Notes: generated from the sequence alone by a model not told the origin. Positions 25,779-35,399 are shown, numbered from the stretch's first letter. The stretch is DNA of 64,000 bases from Mesorhizobium neociceri (GCF_013520985.1 NZ_JACDTY010000002.1:248001-312000), one strand, 5' to 3'. Numbers and translations are program-made.

Positions 25779-27574
25779 TGTCACTGATTCCATCAGCCCT
25801 GCCAATGCTGCGCCGCGCGCTTGGGGGCAGGCTGTTGCGGCTCGTTCCCGTCGTGGTGGGGCTCGGGCTTGCGGGCGCCGCGCTGGAAGGCCTCGGCATC
25901 GGCCTCATCATTCCGCTGCTCGGCATCATTATGGGGCATGGCGAAACGTCGGGCATGGCCGGTTTCTCCGCCCTCCTCCAGCAGGCTGGAGCGGACCTCG
26001 GCGAGCGCGAGCGGCTGATCGCCATTTCGGCCGCGATCCTCGGTTCGATCGTGCTGAAGAATGTCTTTGCCTTCGCCAACACGCTGCTGACCAGCTTCAT
26101 CTACGGCAAGGCAGGTTATTCGATCCGCAGCGCACTGTCGGAGCAGTTGCTCAGGGTCGGCTACCCCTTTTTCCTGCAGCAAAGCCCCGGACGGCTGCTC
26201 AACATCATCTCCAACGAATCCTGGCGAGCGTCCGACGCTATCCAGGCCCTGCTCGGCGCGATCGTCAGTGCCTCGGCCGCCGTCATCCTGCTCGCCTTCC
26301 TCCTTCTCCTGTCCTGGCAGATGACGCTGCTGGTGACGCTGGGGCTGGCGCTTGTCCAGCTGGCGCACGGGGTTTTGTCGTCCAATCTGAAGGCGCCGAG
26401 CCGCAGCGTCGTCTCGCGCAACAGCGCACTCGCGTCGCAGATGCTGCATCTGGTGCATGCTGGGCGCCTGATCCGCATCTTCGGGCAGGAGAACCACGAA
26501 AAGGCGGTTTTCGCCAAAGCGTCCGACGGGGTGCGGCGGGCGGCTTTCGTGCTTTCAATCCGCCAGGGCGTCTTGCCGCCACTGACCGAGGTGTTGCACG
26601 CGATGCTGTTCCTGGCGGTGGTGATCGGAGCCTGGCTGGCAAATGTGAGCTTCCCGCTGACCGTCGCCTTCCTCATCCTGCTCTACCGGCTGCAGCCGCA
26701 TATGCGGGCCTTGCAGATGTCGTGGAGTCAGCTGCAAGGCATGAGCGGCTCGCTGGAGGAGGTGCAATGGCTGCTCGATCCTTCCGACAAGCCCGAGGCG
26801 CCGCAGGGCAGCCTGCCGTTCGACGGCTTGCGCCAAGGGATCAGCTTCGATGATGTGAGCTTCGCCTATTCCGGTCCCCTGTCCGGCCCCGACACGCGCG
26901 AGGCGGTGCTGCATCAGGCGGTGTTCGACATCCGCAGCGGCCGCTCGACGGCGCTGATCGGCCGCTCGGGCGCCGGCAAGACGACCATCGTCAATCTCCT
27001 GTGCCGCTTCGTCAAACCCGACAGCGGCAGGATCCTCGTCGATGGGGCACCGCTCGGTGAAATCGACCCAAGCCAGTGGCTGCGGAACATTGCGCTGGCC
27101 AGCCAGGAGCTGGAATTGGTCGACGGCACCATTTTTGAAAACATTGTCTACGGCCACGACGCGGCGTCGGCCAGCGACGCCATGCGCGCCGCAAGGTTGG
27201 CCGAGGCACATGAATTCATCGAGCACCTGCCGCGGGGTTATGCGACACTGGTCGGATACCGGGGCATCAACCTGTCAGCCGGACAAAGGCAAAGGATCGC
27301 GCTGGCGCGGGCGCTGGTGCGCGATCCCGATATCCTCATCCTCGACGAAGCCACCAGTGCGGTGGATGGGTTGTCGGAAGCCGCTATTGTCGAGACGCTG
27401 AAGTCGCGGGCCGGCCGCCGCACCACCATTGTCATCAGCCATCACCACAGCACCATCTCGTTCTGCGACGACGTGGTGATCTTGAGCCGCGGTCGGGTGA
27501 AGAAACAGGCCGCCTTCGCAACGCTGGCAAAGCTCAGCATGGACGAGCTTTACCAGCACGGAGCGGGTGAGTGA
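25778..27574 (+). CDS. ABC exporter half-transporter (MsbA/PglK-like)
   Basis: A 598-residue fused membrane-ATPase protein. Six membrane helices lie in about residues 20-330, and the ATPase domain follows with Walker A GRSGAGKTTIVNLL (about 393-406), signature LSAGQRQRIALARAL (A replaces the usual second G of LSGGQ), Walker B ILILDEATSAVD and ISHHHS as the H-loop. Half-transporters of this kind act as dimers and flip lipid-linked sugars or lipids. Cassette order (acyltransferase, two glycosyltransferases, exporter) suggests it exports the product of the preceding three enzymes. The substrate is inferred only. Confidence 0.88.
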   Translation: MSLIPSALPMLRRALGGRLLRLVPVVVGLGLAGAALEGLGIGLIIPLLGIIMGHGETSGMAGFSALLQQAGADLGERERLIAISAAILGSIVLKNVFAFANTLLTSFIYGKAGYSIRSALSEQLLRVGYPFFLQQSPGRLLNIISNESWRASDAIQALLGAIVSASAAVILLAFLLLLSWQMTLLVTLGLALVQLAHGVLSSNLKAPSRSVVSRNSALASQMLHLVHAGRLIRIFGQENHEKAVFAKASDGVRRAAFVLSIRQGVLPPLTEVLHAMLFLAVVIGAWLANVSFPLTVAFLILLYRLQPHMRALQMSWSQLQGMSGSLEEVQWLLDPSDKPEAPQGSLPFDGLRQGISFDDVSFAYSGPLSGPDTREAVLHQAVFDIRSGRSTALIGRSGAGKTTIVNLLCRFVKPDSGRILVDGAPLGEIDPSQWLRNIALASQELELVDGTIFENIVYGHDAASASDAMRAARLAEAHEFIEHLPRGYATLVGYRGINLSAGQRQRIALARALVRDPDILILDEATSAVDGLSEAAIVETLKSRAGRRTTIVISHHHSTISFCDDVVILSRGRVKKQAAFATLAKLSMDELYQHGAGE

Positions 27575-27698
27575 TGGGGCGCACCCGAATCTGCGACGCG
27601 GACTTGCGCGCGGCAGCTCGCGGATTGCGATCAATCCTGCCGGCAAACCACCGCCGCGACGCATTTCCGATTTTGCAAAAGCAATTGCCAGGGAGAGG

Positions 27699-28529
27699 TC
27701 AGGCGGCCTTTTTCTTGGCCAACCTGGCCTTGATCGAGGCTACGTCGGCGCGCGGCGTCGCGGCGAACAGCGTCCTCGTGTAGCTGTGCTTGGGGTCGGC
27801 AAAGACCTCCTCGCGCGCGCCGTATTCGACGGCTTCGCCGAAATACATCACCATCACATCGTCGGCGATGTAGCGCACGACAGACAGATCGTGGCTGATG
27901 AAGACATAGGTCAGCTGGAATTCGTCCTGCAGGTCGGCGAGCAGATTGAGCACCTGCGCCTGCACCGACAGATCGAGCGCGGAGACCGGCTCGTCGAGCA
28001 CCAGCAGGCTTGGGTTGAGCATCAGCGCGCGGGCGATCGCGATGCGCTGGCGCTGGCCGCCCGAGAACATATGCGGGTAGCGATTGTAGTGTTCGGTCCC
28101 GAGGCCGACCTTCTTCAGCATCTTCATGGCCAGGTCGCGCCGTTCTTCGGCCGGCTTGTCGGTGTTGATGAGCAGCGGCTCGCCCAGCACATCGCCGATC
28201 TTCTGGCGCGGATTGAGCGATCCGTAAGGGTTCTGGAAAACGATCTGCACCTTGCGGCGCATCTCCTTGGTCAGGCCATTCCTGGCGATGTCGACCTTGT
28301 TGCCGTCGATGAACAGCTCACCCGACGTCGCCGGATCGATCAGCGTGATGATGCGCGCCAGCGTGGACTTGCCGCAACCGCTTTCACCGACGATGGCCAG
28401 CGTCTTGCCCTTGTCGACGCTGAACGAGACGCCCTTGACCGCATGCACGGTGCGCGCGCCGCGAAACAGGCCACCGCCGACATGATAGTCGCGCTTGATG
28501 TTCTTGCCTTCGACGACCTTGATGCTCAT
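27699..28529 (-). CDS. dppF: Dipeptide ABC transporter ATPase DppF-like
   Basis: A 276-residue ATPase with Walker A GESGCGKST (about 48-56), signature FSGGQRQRI, Walker B LLVLDEPVSALD and the oligopeptide-family C-terminal tail (HSYTRTLFAATP). It is the last gene of a five-gene operon. The start at 28529 shares one base with the dppD stop. The 124 bases after its stop hold no gene, and it converges with the exporter gene. Confidence 0.93.
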   Translation of the reverse strand: MSIKVVEGKNIKRDYHVGGGLFRGARTVHAVKGVSFSVDKGKTLAIVGESGCGKSTLARIITLIDPATSGELFIDGNKVDIARNGLTKEMRRKVQIVFQNPYGSLNPRQKIGDVLGEPLLINTDKPAEERRDLAMKMLKKVGLGTEHYNRYPHMFSGGQRQRIAIARALMLNPSLLVLDEPVSALDLSVQAQVLNLLADLQDEFQLTYVFISHDLSVVRYIADDVMVMYFGEAVEYGAREEVFADPKHSYTRTLFAATPRADVASIKARLAKKKAA

Positions 28530-29374
28530 CAGGCGACTCCGGCGGCAGGTTCGAACAACATGTCGGAGACGGTCGGCAATCGGTCGCCGACAGCATTTTC
28601 CGGCAGCGCCGACAAAAGCGCACGGGTGTAGTTGCTCTTTGGCGATTCAAACAGCGACAGCACGTCGGCCTCTTCCATCTTGCGGCCCTTGTACTGGACG
28701 ATGACGCGGTCGGCGGTCTCAGCCACGACGCCCATATTGTGGGTAATCATGATCAGGCCCATGCCGTATTTGACCTGCAGCGACACCAGCAGATCGAGGA
28801 TCTGCTTCTGGATGGTGACGTCGAGCGCGGTGGTCGGCTCGTCGGCGATCAGAAGCTTTGGATTGCAGGCGATGGCGATGGCGATCATGACGCGCTGGCA
28901 CTGGCCGCCCGACATCTGGTGCGGGAACGAGTTCAGCCGTTCGGCCGGCTCGGCAATGCCGACCTGCGTCAGCAGCTCGATGGCCCGCTCCCGACGCTGG
29001 GCTTTATCCATGCCCATATGGAAGCGCAGCACTTCCTCGATCTGGAAGCCGACGGTGAAGCAGGGGTTGAGGCTGGCCATCGGCTCCTGGAAGATCATCG
29101 ACATGTCCTTGCCGACAATCTTGCGGCGCTCGGCCGGGGTCATCTTCAGAAGGTCACGGCCATTGAAGCTCATCTCGTCGGCAGTGACCGTCGCCGTCCA
29201 CGGCAACAGGCCCATCACAGCCAGCATCGACACCGACTTGCCGGAGCCGGATTCGCCGACGATGGCCAGCACTTCACGCTCGTTGACATGCAGCGAGACG
29301 CCGTCGACGGCGCGGAACGGGCCGGATGCGGTCTGGAACTCGACGACGAGATTGCGGATGTCGAGCAGCGCCAT
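28529..29374 (-). CDS. dppD: Dipeptide ABC transporter ATPase DppD-like
   Basis: A 281-residue ATPase with Walker A GESGSGKSVSMLAVM (about 38-52), signature MSGGQCQRVMIAIAIA and Walker B LLIADEPTTALD. The C-terminal NYTRALLSALPE segment is typical of peptide transporter ATPases. The signature motif carries C where Q/R is more frequent (GGQCQRV), which is a mild change seen in some DppD proteins. ATG 29374 overlaps the dppC stop by one base. Confidence 0.93.
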   Translation of the reverse strand: MALLDIRNLVVEFQTASGPFRAVDGVSLHVNEREVLAIVGESGSGKSVSMLAVMGLLPWTATVTADEMSFNGRDLLKMTPAERRKIVGKDMSMIFQEPMASLNPCFTVGFQIEEVLRFHMGMDKAQRRERAIELLTQVGIAEPAERLNSFPHQMSGGQCQRVMIAIAIACNPKLLIADEPTTALDVTIQKQILDLLVSLQVKYGMGLIMITHNMGVVAETADRVIVQYKGRKMEEADVLSLFESPKSNYTRALLSALPENAVGDRLPTVSDMLFEPAAGVA

Positions 29375-30285
29375 CACGACCTCCTCAGCTTCGGATCGAG
29401 CGCATCGCGCAGACCGTCGCCAACCAGGTTGATGGCAAGCACGGTGATGAGGATGGCCAGACCAGGGAAGGTCACCACCCACCAGGCACGCAGGATGAAT
29501 TCCCGTGCCGAAGCGAGCATGGTTCCCCATTCCGGTGTCGGCGGCTGCGCACCAAGGCCGAGGAAGCCGAGGGCGGCCGCCTCGAGGATGGCGTTGGAGA
29601 AGGACAGCGTGCCCTGAACGATCAGCGGCGCGAGGCAGTTGGGCAGGATGGTGCGCAGCATCAGCCGGATATGCCCAGCGCCCGCAACCTTGGCGGCGAT
29701 CACATATTCGCGGCCCTTTTCGGCCATGACAGCGGCGCGCACCAGGCGCGCAAAGTGGGGCTGCAGGACAAGCGCGATGGCCAGCATGGCATTGAACAGG
29801 CCGGGGCCGAGGATGGTGACCAGAACCAGCGCCAAAAGCAGCGACGGGAAGGCCAGGATCAAATCCATGACGCGCATGATCGCGACGTCGACCCAGCCGC
29901 GGAAGTAGCCGGCCAGCAGGCCGAGCGTGATGCCGCCGGTAAGCGCCAGGGTGACGACGACGGCGCCGATGAGCAGCGAGAAGCGCGCGCCATAGAGCAG
30001 GCGCGAGAGCATGTCGCGCCCGACCGCGTCGGTACCGAGCAGATACTCGGCGCTGCCGCCTGCCTGCCAGGCCGGCGGCCGCAAGAAAGCGGTCTTGTCC
30101 TGGATGTCGGGCGCATAAGGCGCCAGCAGCGGCGCAAAGAGTGCGGCCAGCACCAGCAGGATGAAGACGAACAGGCCGATGACGGCGCCGCGGTTTACCG
30201 AGAAATAGTGCCAGAAGGTCCTGAAGCCGGTCAGGCGGTCAGGGTTGCCGGCGGCCATCGGGGCGATTTCGGTGGACTGGCTCAT
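29374..30285 (-). CDS. dppC: Dipeptide ABC transporter permease DppC-like
   Basis: A 303-residue permease: cytoplasmic N-terminus, one helix (GAVIGLFVFILLVLAALFAP), the GTDAVGRDMLSRLLYGARFSL segment diagnostic of DppC/OppC, and the ABC-binding loop EYVIAAKVAGAGHIRLMLRTILPN (about 200-223). Starts at ATG 30285, which shares a base with the dppB stop. Membrane partner of DppB. Confidence 0.94.
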   Translation of the reverse strand: MSQSTEIAPMAAGNPDRLTGFRTFWHYFSVNRGAVIGLFVFILLVLAALFAPLLAPYAPDIQDKTAFLRPPAWQAGGSAEYLLGTDAVGRDMLSRLLYGARFSLLIGAVVVTLALTGGITLGLLAGYFRGWVDVAIMRVMDLILAFPSLLLALVLVTILGPGLFNAMLAIALVLQPHFARLVRAAVMAEKGREYVIAAKVAGAGHIRLMLRTILPNCLAPLIVQGTLSFSNAILEAAALGFLGLGAQPPTPEWGTMLASAREFILRAWWVVTFPGLAILITVLAINLVGDGLRDALDPKLRRS

Positions 30286-31292
30286 CACGCCGCCCTGATG
30301 CGCGGGTTGATGACGGCATAGAGCACGTCGACGATCAGGTTCACGGCCATGACGATAAGGGCGATCAAGAGCAAGCCTGACTGCACGACGACATAGTCGC
30401 GCTTGAAGATGGAATCGACCATCCACTTGCCGATACCCGGCCAGGCAAAGATGGTTTCGGTGAGGATGGCGCCGGCGAGCAGCGCGCCGACCTGCAGGCC
30501 GATGGTGGTGACCACCGGGATCAGCGCATTGCGCAGCGCGTGCACGCCGATGACGCGGGTCGAGGAAAGACCCTTGGCGCGGGCGGTCCGCACATAGTCC
30601 TCGCCCAGCACTTCGAGCATGGCCGAGCGCGTCTGGCGCGCGATGACCGCCAGCGGGATGGTGCCGAGCACGACCGCCGGCAGCACCAGATGGCTCAATG
30701 CCGAGCGGAAGGCATCCCATTTGCCGTAGAGCAGGGTGTCGATGGTCATGAAGCCGGTGATCGGCTTGAAGAAGAACTGCAGGCCGATGCGGCCTGAAAC
30801 CGGGGTCCAGCCGAGATAGCCGGAGAAAAAGATGATCAGCAGCAGACCCCACCAGAAGATCGGCATGGAATAGCCGACAAGGGCGGTGCCCATCAGTCCC
30901 TGGTCAAACCACGAGCCGCGTTTGACCGCGGCAAAGATGCCGGCCGGGATGCCCAGCACCATGGCGAAGATCAAGGCGAAAACAGAGAGCTCGATGGTTG
31001 CCGGGAAGAGCGTCATAAAATCTTCGATGACCGGACGCTTGGAAGAGATCGAGACGCCGAAATTACCGGTCGCGGCATCGCGGACATAATGCGCATATTG
31101 CTGCCAGATCGGCAGATTGTAGCCGAACTGTTCCTTCAGTTCTTCGTAGCGCGCGGGCGACACACCATGCTCGCCGGCCATGGCAAGGATGGGATCGCCG
31201 GGCAGCAGCCTGACGAAAGCGAAGGCACAGATGGTGATGCCGATCAGCGTCGGGAGCACCAAGACGATTTTGTTGAGGAGATATCGGAGCAT
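30285..31292 (-). CDS. dppB: Dipeptide ABC transporter permease DppB-like
   Basis: A 335-residue permease with the standard N-terminal MLRYLLNKIVLVLPTLIGI helix, periplasmic RLLPGDPI motif, and ABC-binding loop [27 protein letters not shown] (about 232-258). ATG 31292 gives the canonical N-terminus. It follows the binding-protein gene after a gap of 47 bp, which may hold an attenuating or processing hairpin as often found after binding-protein genes, although none strong was seen. Confidence 0.94.
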   Translation of the reverse strand: MLRYLLNKIVLVLPTLIGITICAFAFVRLLPGDPILAMAGEHGVSPARYEELKEQFGYNLPIWQQYAHYVRDAATGNFGVSISSKRPVIEDFMTLFPATIELSVFALIFAMVLGIPAGIFAAVKRGSWFDQGLMGTALVGYSMPIFWWGLLLIIFFSGYLGWTPVSGRIGLQFFFKPITGFMTIDTLLYGKWDAFRSALSHLVLPAVVLGTIPLAVIARQTRSAMLEVLGEDYVRTARAKGLSSTRVIGVHALRNALIPVVTTIGLQVGALLAGAILTETIFAWPGIGKWMVDSIFKRDYVVVQSGLLLIALIVMAVNLIVDVLYAVINPRIRAA

Positions 31293-31339
31293 CTTGAAAA
31301 GGGGGCGGCGCCTGATTGCGCGCCGCCCGCCTAACAGTT

Positions 31340-32938
31340 CTATTCGGCCTTGTCGACGCCGTCGAAGCGATGAATGCCGAGCGGGTCCATCATGAAGCCG
31401 CTGACATTCTTGCGCACGACTGCGTAGACCTGGCTGTGTGCCAGGAGGAAGGCCGGAGCCTGTTTCTGGAAGACAACCTGCGCCTCTTCGTAGAGCTTGG
31501 TGCGTTCGGCCTGGTCGCTGGTCTTCTTGGCCTTCTGGATCAGGTCCTCGAAGTCCTTGTCGCACCAGCTGGAGTAGTTCGACACGCCGATGGCCGAGCA
31601 GGCGAACAGCGTGGCGAAGAAGTTGTCCGGATCGCCATTGTCACCGGTCCAGCCGATCTGGAATGCGCCGGGACGGTCCTTCTTCTTGCCTTCCTCGCGG
31701 TACTTCGTCCACTCGTAGTTGACGATCTCCGCCTTGACGCCGACCTTGGCCCAGTCGGCCTGGATCAGTTCAGCGGCGCGCGCGAAGTTCGGGTTGTAGG
31801 GACGAACGCGATCGGAGGCCCAGAGCTGGATCTCCTTCAACCCGGCATCGGCCAGCACCTTCTTGGCCGCTTCCGGATCATAGGCGTCGGACTTCACGTC
31901 CTTGTCCCACGACCACATGGTCGGCGGGATCAGGTTTACCGCCGGAGTGGCGCCGGCGTCCTGGAACAGCGACTTGATGAGCGATTCCCGATCGATCGCC
32001 TGGTTGAGCGCATGGCGCACCTCAGGCTTGTCGAGCGGCGGGATGGTGGTGTTGTAGCTCATATAACCGATGTTCAGGCCGGCCTGATCCATCAAGGTCA
32101 CGTCGTTGTTGGCCTTGATCATGCCGATGTCGGCAGGATTCGGATAGGGCGCGATATCGCATTCGCCGGCGAGCACCTTCTGGATGCGGGCGGTGGCGTC
32201 CGGCGTGATGGCGAAGACGAGATCGTCGATCTTTTCCTTGCCCTTGAAGTAATCGGGATTGGCCGCATAACGGATCACCGAATCCAGCTGGTAGTCGACG
32301 AACTGGAACGGGCCGGTGCCGATCGGCTTGGTCGAGAAGTCGGCCATCTTGCCGTCTTTTTCCAGCTGGTCGGCATATTCCTTCGACACGATCGAGGCGA
32401 AGTCCATGCCGAGATTGGCCAGCATCGGCGCGTTCGGCTCGGTCAGCGTCAGCTTCACGGTGAGGTCATCGACCTTTTCCCACTTGGCGACGTATTTCGG
32501 CATGTCCATGCCGGTGTAGTAGTCCCAGGTCAGGTTCGGCAGGTACTTTTCGCCGTTCCAGGGGTTTTCCTTGTTGAACTGGCGATCGAAGGAAAAGACG
32601 ACGTCGTCAGCATTGAAATCACGCGTCGGCTTGAAGAAATCCGTGGTCTGGAACTTCACACCCGGATGCAGGTGGAAAGTATAGACCAGGCCGTCGTCCG
32701 AAATCTCCCATTTGTCGGCGAGGCCGGGCACAACTTCGGTGCCGCCATGCTTGAACTCGACCAGGCGCGAATAAACGGTACGCGACGAGGCATCGAAGTC
32801 GTTGCCGCCCGTCGTGGTGCCCGGGTCGAAGTTGGCTGGCGAGGCCTCCGAGCAATAGACCAGCGTCTTGGCATTGGCCACGCCGCCGAGGACGCTTGCA
32901 GCCAGCAACGCGGCTGCAAAAGTCAGTTTCTTTTTCAT
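31340..32938 (-). CDS. dppA: Dipeptide ABC transporter periplasmic binding protein DppA-like
   Basis: A 532-residue SBP family 5 protein that delivers dipeptides (and in some bacteria heme or delta-aminolevulinate) to the DppBC channel. A Sec signal peptide (MKKKLTFAAALLAASVLGGVANA, 23 residues split here as M to A) ends at AxA. The mature protein starts KTLVYCSEASPANFDPG, which is typical of DppA. ATG 32938 has GGGAG seven bases upstream. It is the first gene of the operon and should be the most strongly expressed. Confidence 0.95.
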   Translation of the reverse strand: MKKKLTFAAALLAASVLGGVANAKTLVYCSEASPANFDPGTTTGGNDFDASSRTVYSRLVEFKHGGTEVVPGLADKWEISDDGLVYTFHLHPGVKFQTTDFFKPTRDFNADDVVFSFDRQFNKENPWNGEKYLPNLTWDYYTGMDMPKYVAKWEKVDDLTVKLTLTEPNAPMLANLGMDFASIVSKEYADQLEKDGKMADFSTKPIGTGPFQFVDYQLDSVIRYAANPDYFKGKEKIDDLVFAITPDATARIQKVLAGECDIAPYPNPADIGMIKANNDVTLMDQAGLNIGYMSYNTTIPPLDKPEVRHALNQAIDRESLIKSLFQDAGATPAVNLIPPTMWSWDKDVKSDAYDPEAAKKVLADAGLKEIQLWASDRVRPYNPNFARAAELIQADWAKVGVKAEIVNYEWTKYREEGKKKDRPGAFQIGWTGDNGDPDNFFATLFACSAIGVSNYSSWCDKDFEDLIQKAKKTSDQAERTKLYEEAQVVFQKQAPAFLLAHSQVYAVVRKNVSGFMMDPLGIHRFDGVDKAE

Positions 32939-33416
32939 TGAGCACTCCCTGATGTTCTTCCAAGCCCCTCTATCAGGCTCGCGAAGCGCGCATATAAGCA
33001 CCGTTTTTCCGGCTTTGGAACTCCCTGTTTGCCTACCCCACCGTAAGCAGAAAATATTTCTCGGCTTTTGCTCGATTTCAGAAAGAAATAGCAAAATCTG
33101 CTAATCACGGGATTGTTAACGACCGCATTTTTTCATTGATCGCCGGTATCGCTGGAACAATGATCCGCAGGCCTGGGGCCGCTCACGCCCGTCGCGACAA
33201 GCAGGTGCCGCAGGCAACAGCGCAGGACAGATTTTGACGGCAAATCTTTGCCGTCCTGCCGTTGGGGCAAGACTTGCACGGCCGCCGATAGTCGCAATAG
33301 ATAGATGACACGCCGGATTTCCCGGGAATCCGCGACATCGCTGCAGCGGAGGACGCCTCACTATATAGAGGCGGTGCAGCATGGAGCATGCAACGAACGA
33401 CTGAGGGAGGCTAGAG
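32939..33416. promoter_or_regulatory. Divergent intergenic region dppA-fadD
   Basis: A 478-bp region with no gene, holding the promoters of dppA (minus) and fadD (plus). Seen in it are a perfect 20-base palindrome, GACGGCAAA-TC-TTTGCCGTC (33236-33255), a near-perfect palindrome centred on TTCCCGGGAA (about 33313-33332), a short stem CCTC-ACTATATA-GAGG just before fadD (around 33356-33373), and an AT-rich segment (33040-33140) toward dppA. Which of these bind regulators cannot be told from sequence. Confidence 0.55.
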
Positions 33417-35399
33417 GTGGCAAAAGCAACAAAGACAACGGCCCCGGCGAAAGCAAAAGCAGGGTCTGCTTCAAAGCCGGCCGCCGCTGCCGCCAAACCG
33501 AAAGCGCCTTCGGTCAAAACCGCTCCCGCCGCCAAGCCAAAGGCAACCATCGCGCCGGCGAAGGCAAGCGCCAAGCCGGCAGCGAAACCTGCGACCAAGC
33601 CCGCGGCCGCGAGGACAGCACCTGTTGCAAAGCCCGCCGCCAGCGCTGCAGCGAAAACGGCGGCGGCAAAGCCGGCGCCGAGCCCGGCCAAAAAACTGCC
33701 GAAGACGCTGACGGCGCTTGCCGCAGGCCTGCCGGAAAAGCCGTGGCTCAAAAGCTATTCGAAAGTCGTGCCGGCCGAGATCGGCACCCTGCCCTACAGT
33801 TCGATCGGCGACTTCCTGGTCGGCGCCTGCAAGCAGTTTTCCGGCCAGCCGGCATTCGTGTGCATGGGCAAGTCGATCTCCTACGCCGAACTTGAGCGGC
33901 AATCGGCTGCCTTCGGCGCCTATCTGCAGTCGAAGGGCCTGCAGAAGGGCGCACGCGTGGCGCTGATGATGCCGAATGTGCTGCAATATCCGGTGGCGAT
34001 GATGGCCGTGCTTCGCGCAGGCTATATCGTGGTGAACATCAATCCGCTCTACACGCCGCGCGAGCTCGAACACCAGCTCAAGGATTCCGGCGCGCAGGCG
34101 ATCGTCATTCTCGAGAATTTCGCCAGCACCCTGGACGCGGTGATCGCCAGGACGGCGGTCAAGCATGTGGTGATTGCGGCGATGGGCGACATGCTCGGCG
34201 GCCTCAAGGGCACGATCGTCAACCTCGTCGTGCGGCGGGTGAAGAAGATGGTGCCGGCCTGGTCGCTGCCCGGCCATGTCAAGTTCAATGCGGCCGTGAA
34301 GGCCGGCGCCGGCATCGCCTTCAAACCGGCCAAGATGGAAGCCAACGACGTCGCCTTCCTGCAATATACAGGCGGCACCACGGGAATTTCCAAAGGTGCT
34401 GTGCTGCTGCACTCCAATGTGTTGTCCAATGTCGCGCAGAACACGCTGTGGCTGCAGGACGCCTACACGATCAAGCCGAAACCGGCGCATCTCAACTTCA
34501 TTTGCGCGCTGCCGCTCTACCATATCTTCGCGCTGACGGTGAACGCGCTGATGGGCATGCAGCAGGGCGCCCAGAACGTTCTGGTTCCCAATCCGCGCGA
34601 CATTCCCGGCTTCGTCAAGGAGCTGCAGAAGTACCCGATGCACATCTTCCCGGGTCTCAACACGCTGTTCAACGCACTGCTCAACAATGAGGATTTCCGC
34701 AAGCTCGACTTCAAACCGCTGATCATGACGCTGGGCGGCGGTATGGCGGTGCAGAAGGGGGTTGCCGAGCGCTGGAAGGCGTTGACCGGCAACTCGATCA
34801 CCGAGGGCTACGGGTTGTCGGAGACCTCGCCGGTGGCCACCGCCAACAGGTTCAGCGACAGCAATTTCACCGGCACGATCGGCCTGCCGCTGCCTTCGAC
34901 CGAGATCGTCATCCGCGACGATGACGGCAACAATCTGCCGCTGGGCGAGGTCGGCGAGATTTGCATCCGCGGGCCGCAGGTGATGGCCGGCTACTGGAAC
35001 CGGCCGGACGAGACCGCCAAGGTGATGACCAAGGACGGCTTCTTCAAATCCGGCGACATGGGCTTCATGGACGAGCGCGGCTACACCAAGATCGTCGACC
35101 GCAAGAAGGACATGATCCTGGTCTCCGGCTTCAACGTCTATCCGAACGAACTCGAGGAAGTCGTCGCGCAGCATCCGGGTGTGCTCGAAGTGGCGGCAAT
35201 CGGCGTGCCGGACGAGCATTCGGGCGAAGTGCCGAAGCTGTTCGTGGTCAAGAAGGATCCGGCGCTGACCGTCGAGGCGCTGACCGCCTATTGCCGCGAA
35301 AACCTGACCGGTTACAAGCGGCCGAAATACATCGAGTTCCGGACCGAACTGCCAAAGACGCCGGTCGGCAAGATTTTGCGCCGGGCGCTGCGGGAATAG
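33417..35399 (+). CDS. fadD: Long-chain acyl-CoA synthetase with Ala/Lys/Pro-rich N-terminal tail
   Basis: Activates fatty acids to acyl-CoA using ATP. The 660-residue protein starts at GTG 33417, with GGGAGG seven bases upstream. The first 100 residues are an unusual basic, low-complexity tail rich in Ala, Lys and Pro (repeated AKPA/KPAA units, no acidic residues), like histone H1 or PhaF tails. After that comes a normal FadD domain: KPWLKSYSKVVPAEI, the AMP-binding motif YTGGTTGISKG near residues 317-327, GYGLSETSP near 462, and the C-terminal catalytic lysine in TPVGKILRR. The tail is the odd part; standard FadD is about 560 residues. Confidence 0.93.
   Translation: MAKATKTTAPAKAKAGSASKPAAAAAKPKAPSVKTAPAAKPKATIAPAKASAKPAAKPATKPAAARTAPVAKPAASAAAKTAAAKPAPSPAKKLPKTLTALAAGLPEKPWLKSYSKVVPAEIGTLPYSSIGDFLVGACKQFSGQPAFVCMGKSISYAELERQSAAFGAYLQSKGLQKGARVALMMPNVLQYPVAMMAVLRAGYIVVNINPLYTPRELEHQLKDSGAQAIVILENFASTLDAVIARTAVKHVVIAAMGDMLGGLKGTIVNLVVRRVKKMVPAWSLPGHVKFNAAVKAGAGIAFKPAKMEANDVAFLQYTGGTTGISKGAVLLHSNVLSNVAQNTLWLQDAYTIKPKPAHLNFICALPLYHIFALTVNALMGMQQGAQNVLVPNPRDIPGFVKELQKYPMHIFPGLNTLFNALLNNEDFRKLDFKPLIMTLGGGMAVQKGVAERWKALTGNSITEGYGLSETSPVATANRFSDSNFTGTIGLPLPSTEIVIRDDDGNNLPLGEVGEICIRGPQVMAGYWNRPDETAKVMTKDGFFKSGDMGFMDERGYTKIVDRKKDMILVSGFNVYPNELEEVVAQHPGVLEVAAIGVPDEHSGEVPKLFVVKKDPALTVEALTAYCRENLTGYKRPKYIEFRTELPKTPVGKILRRALRE

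Noticed and set aside
31316-32941. 541-residue open frame antisense to dppA
   Set aside because: Covers the dppA gene on the opposite strand; lacks any family pattern.
33471-35219. 582-residue open frame antisense to fadD
   Set aside because: Composition typical of a complement of a GC-rich gene, no recognised motif, and the sense strand carries a complete FadD.
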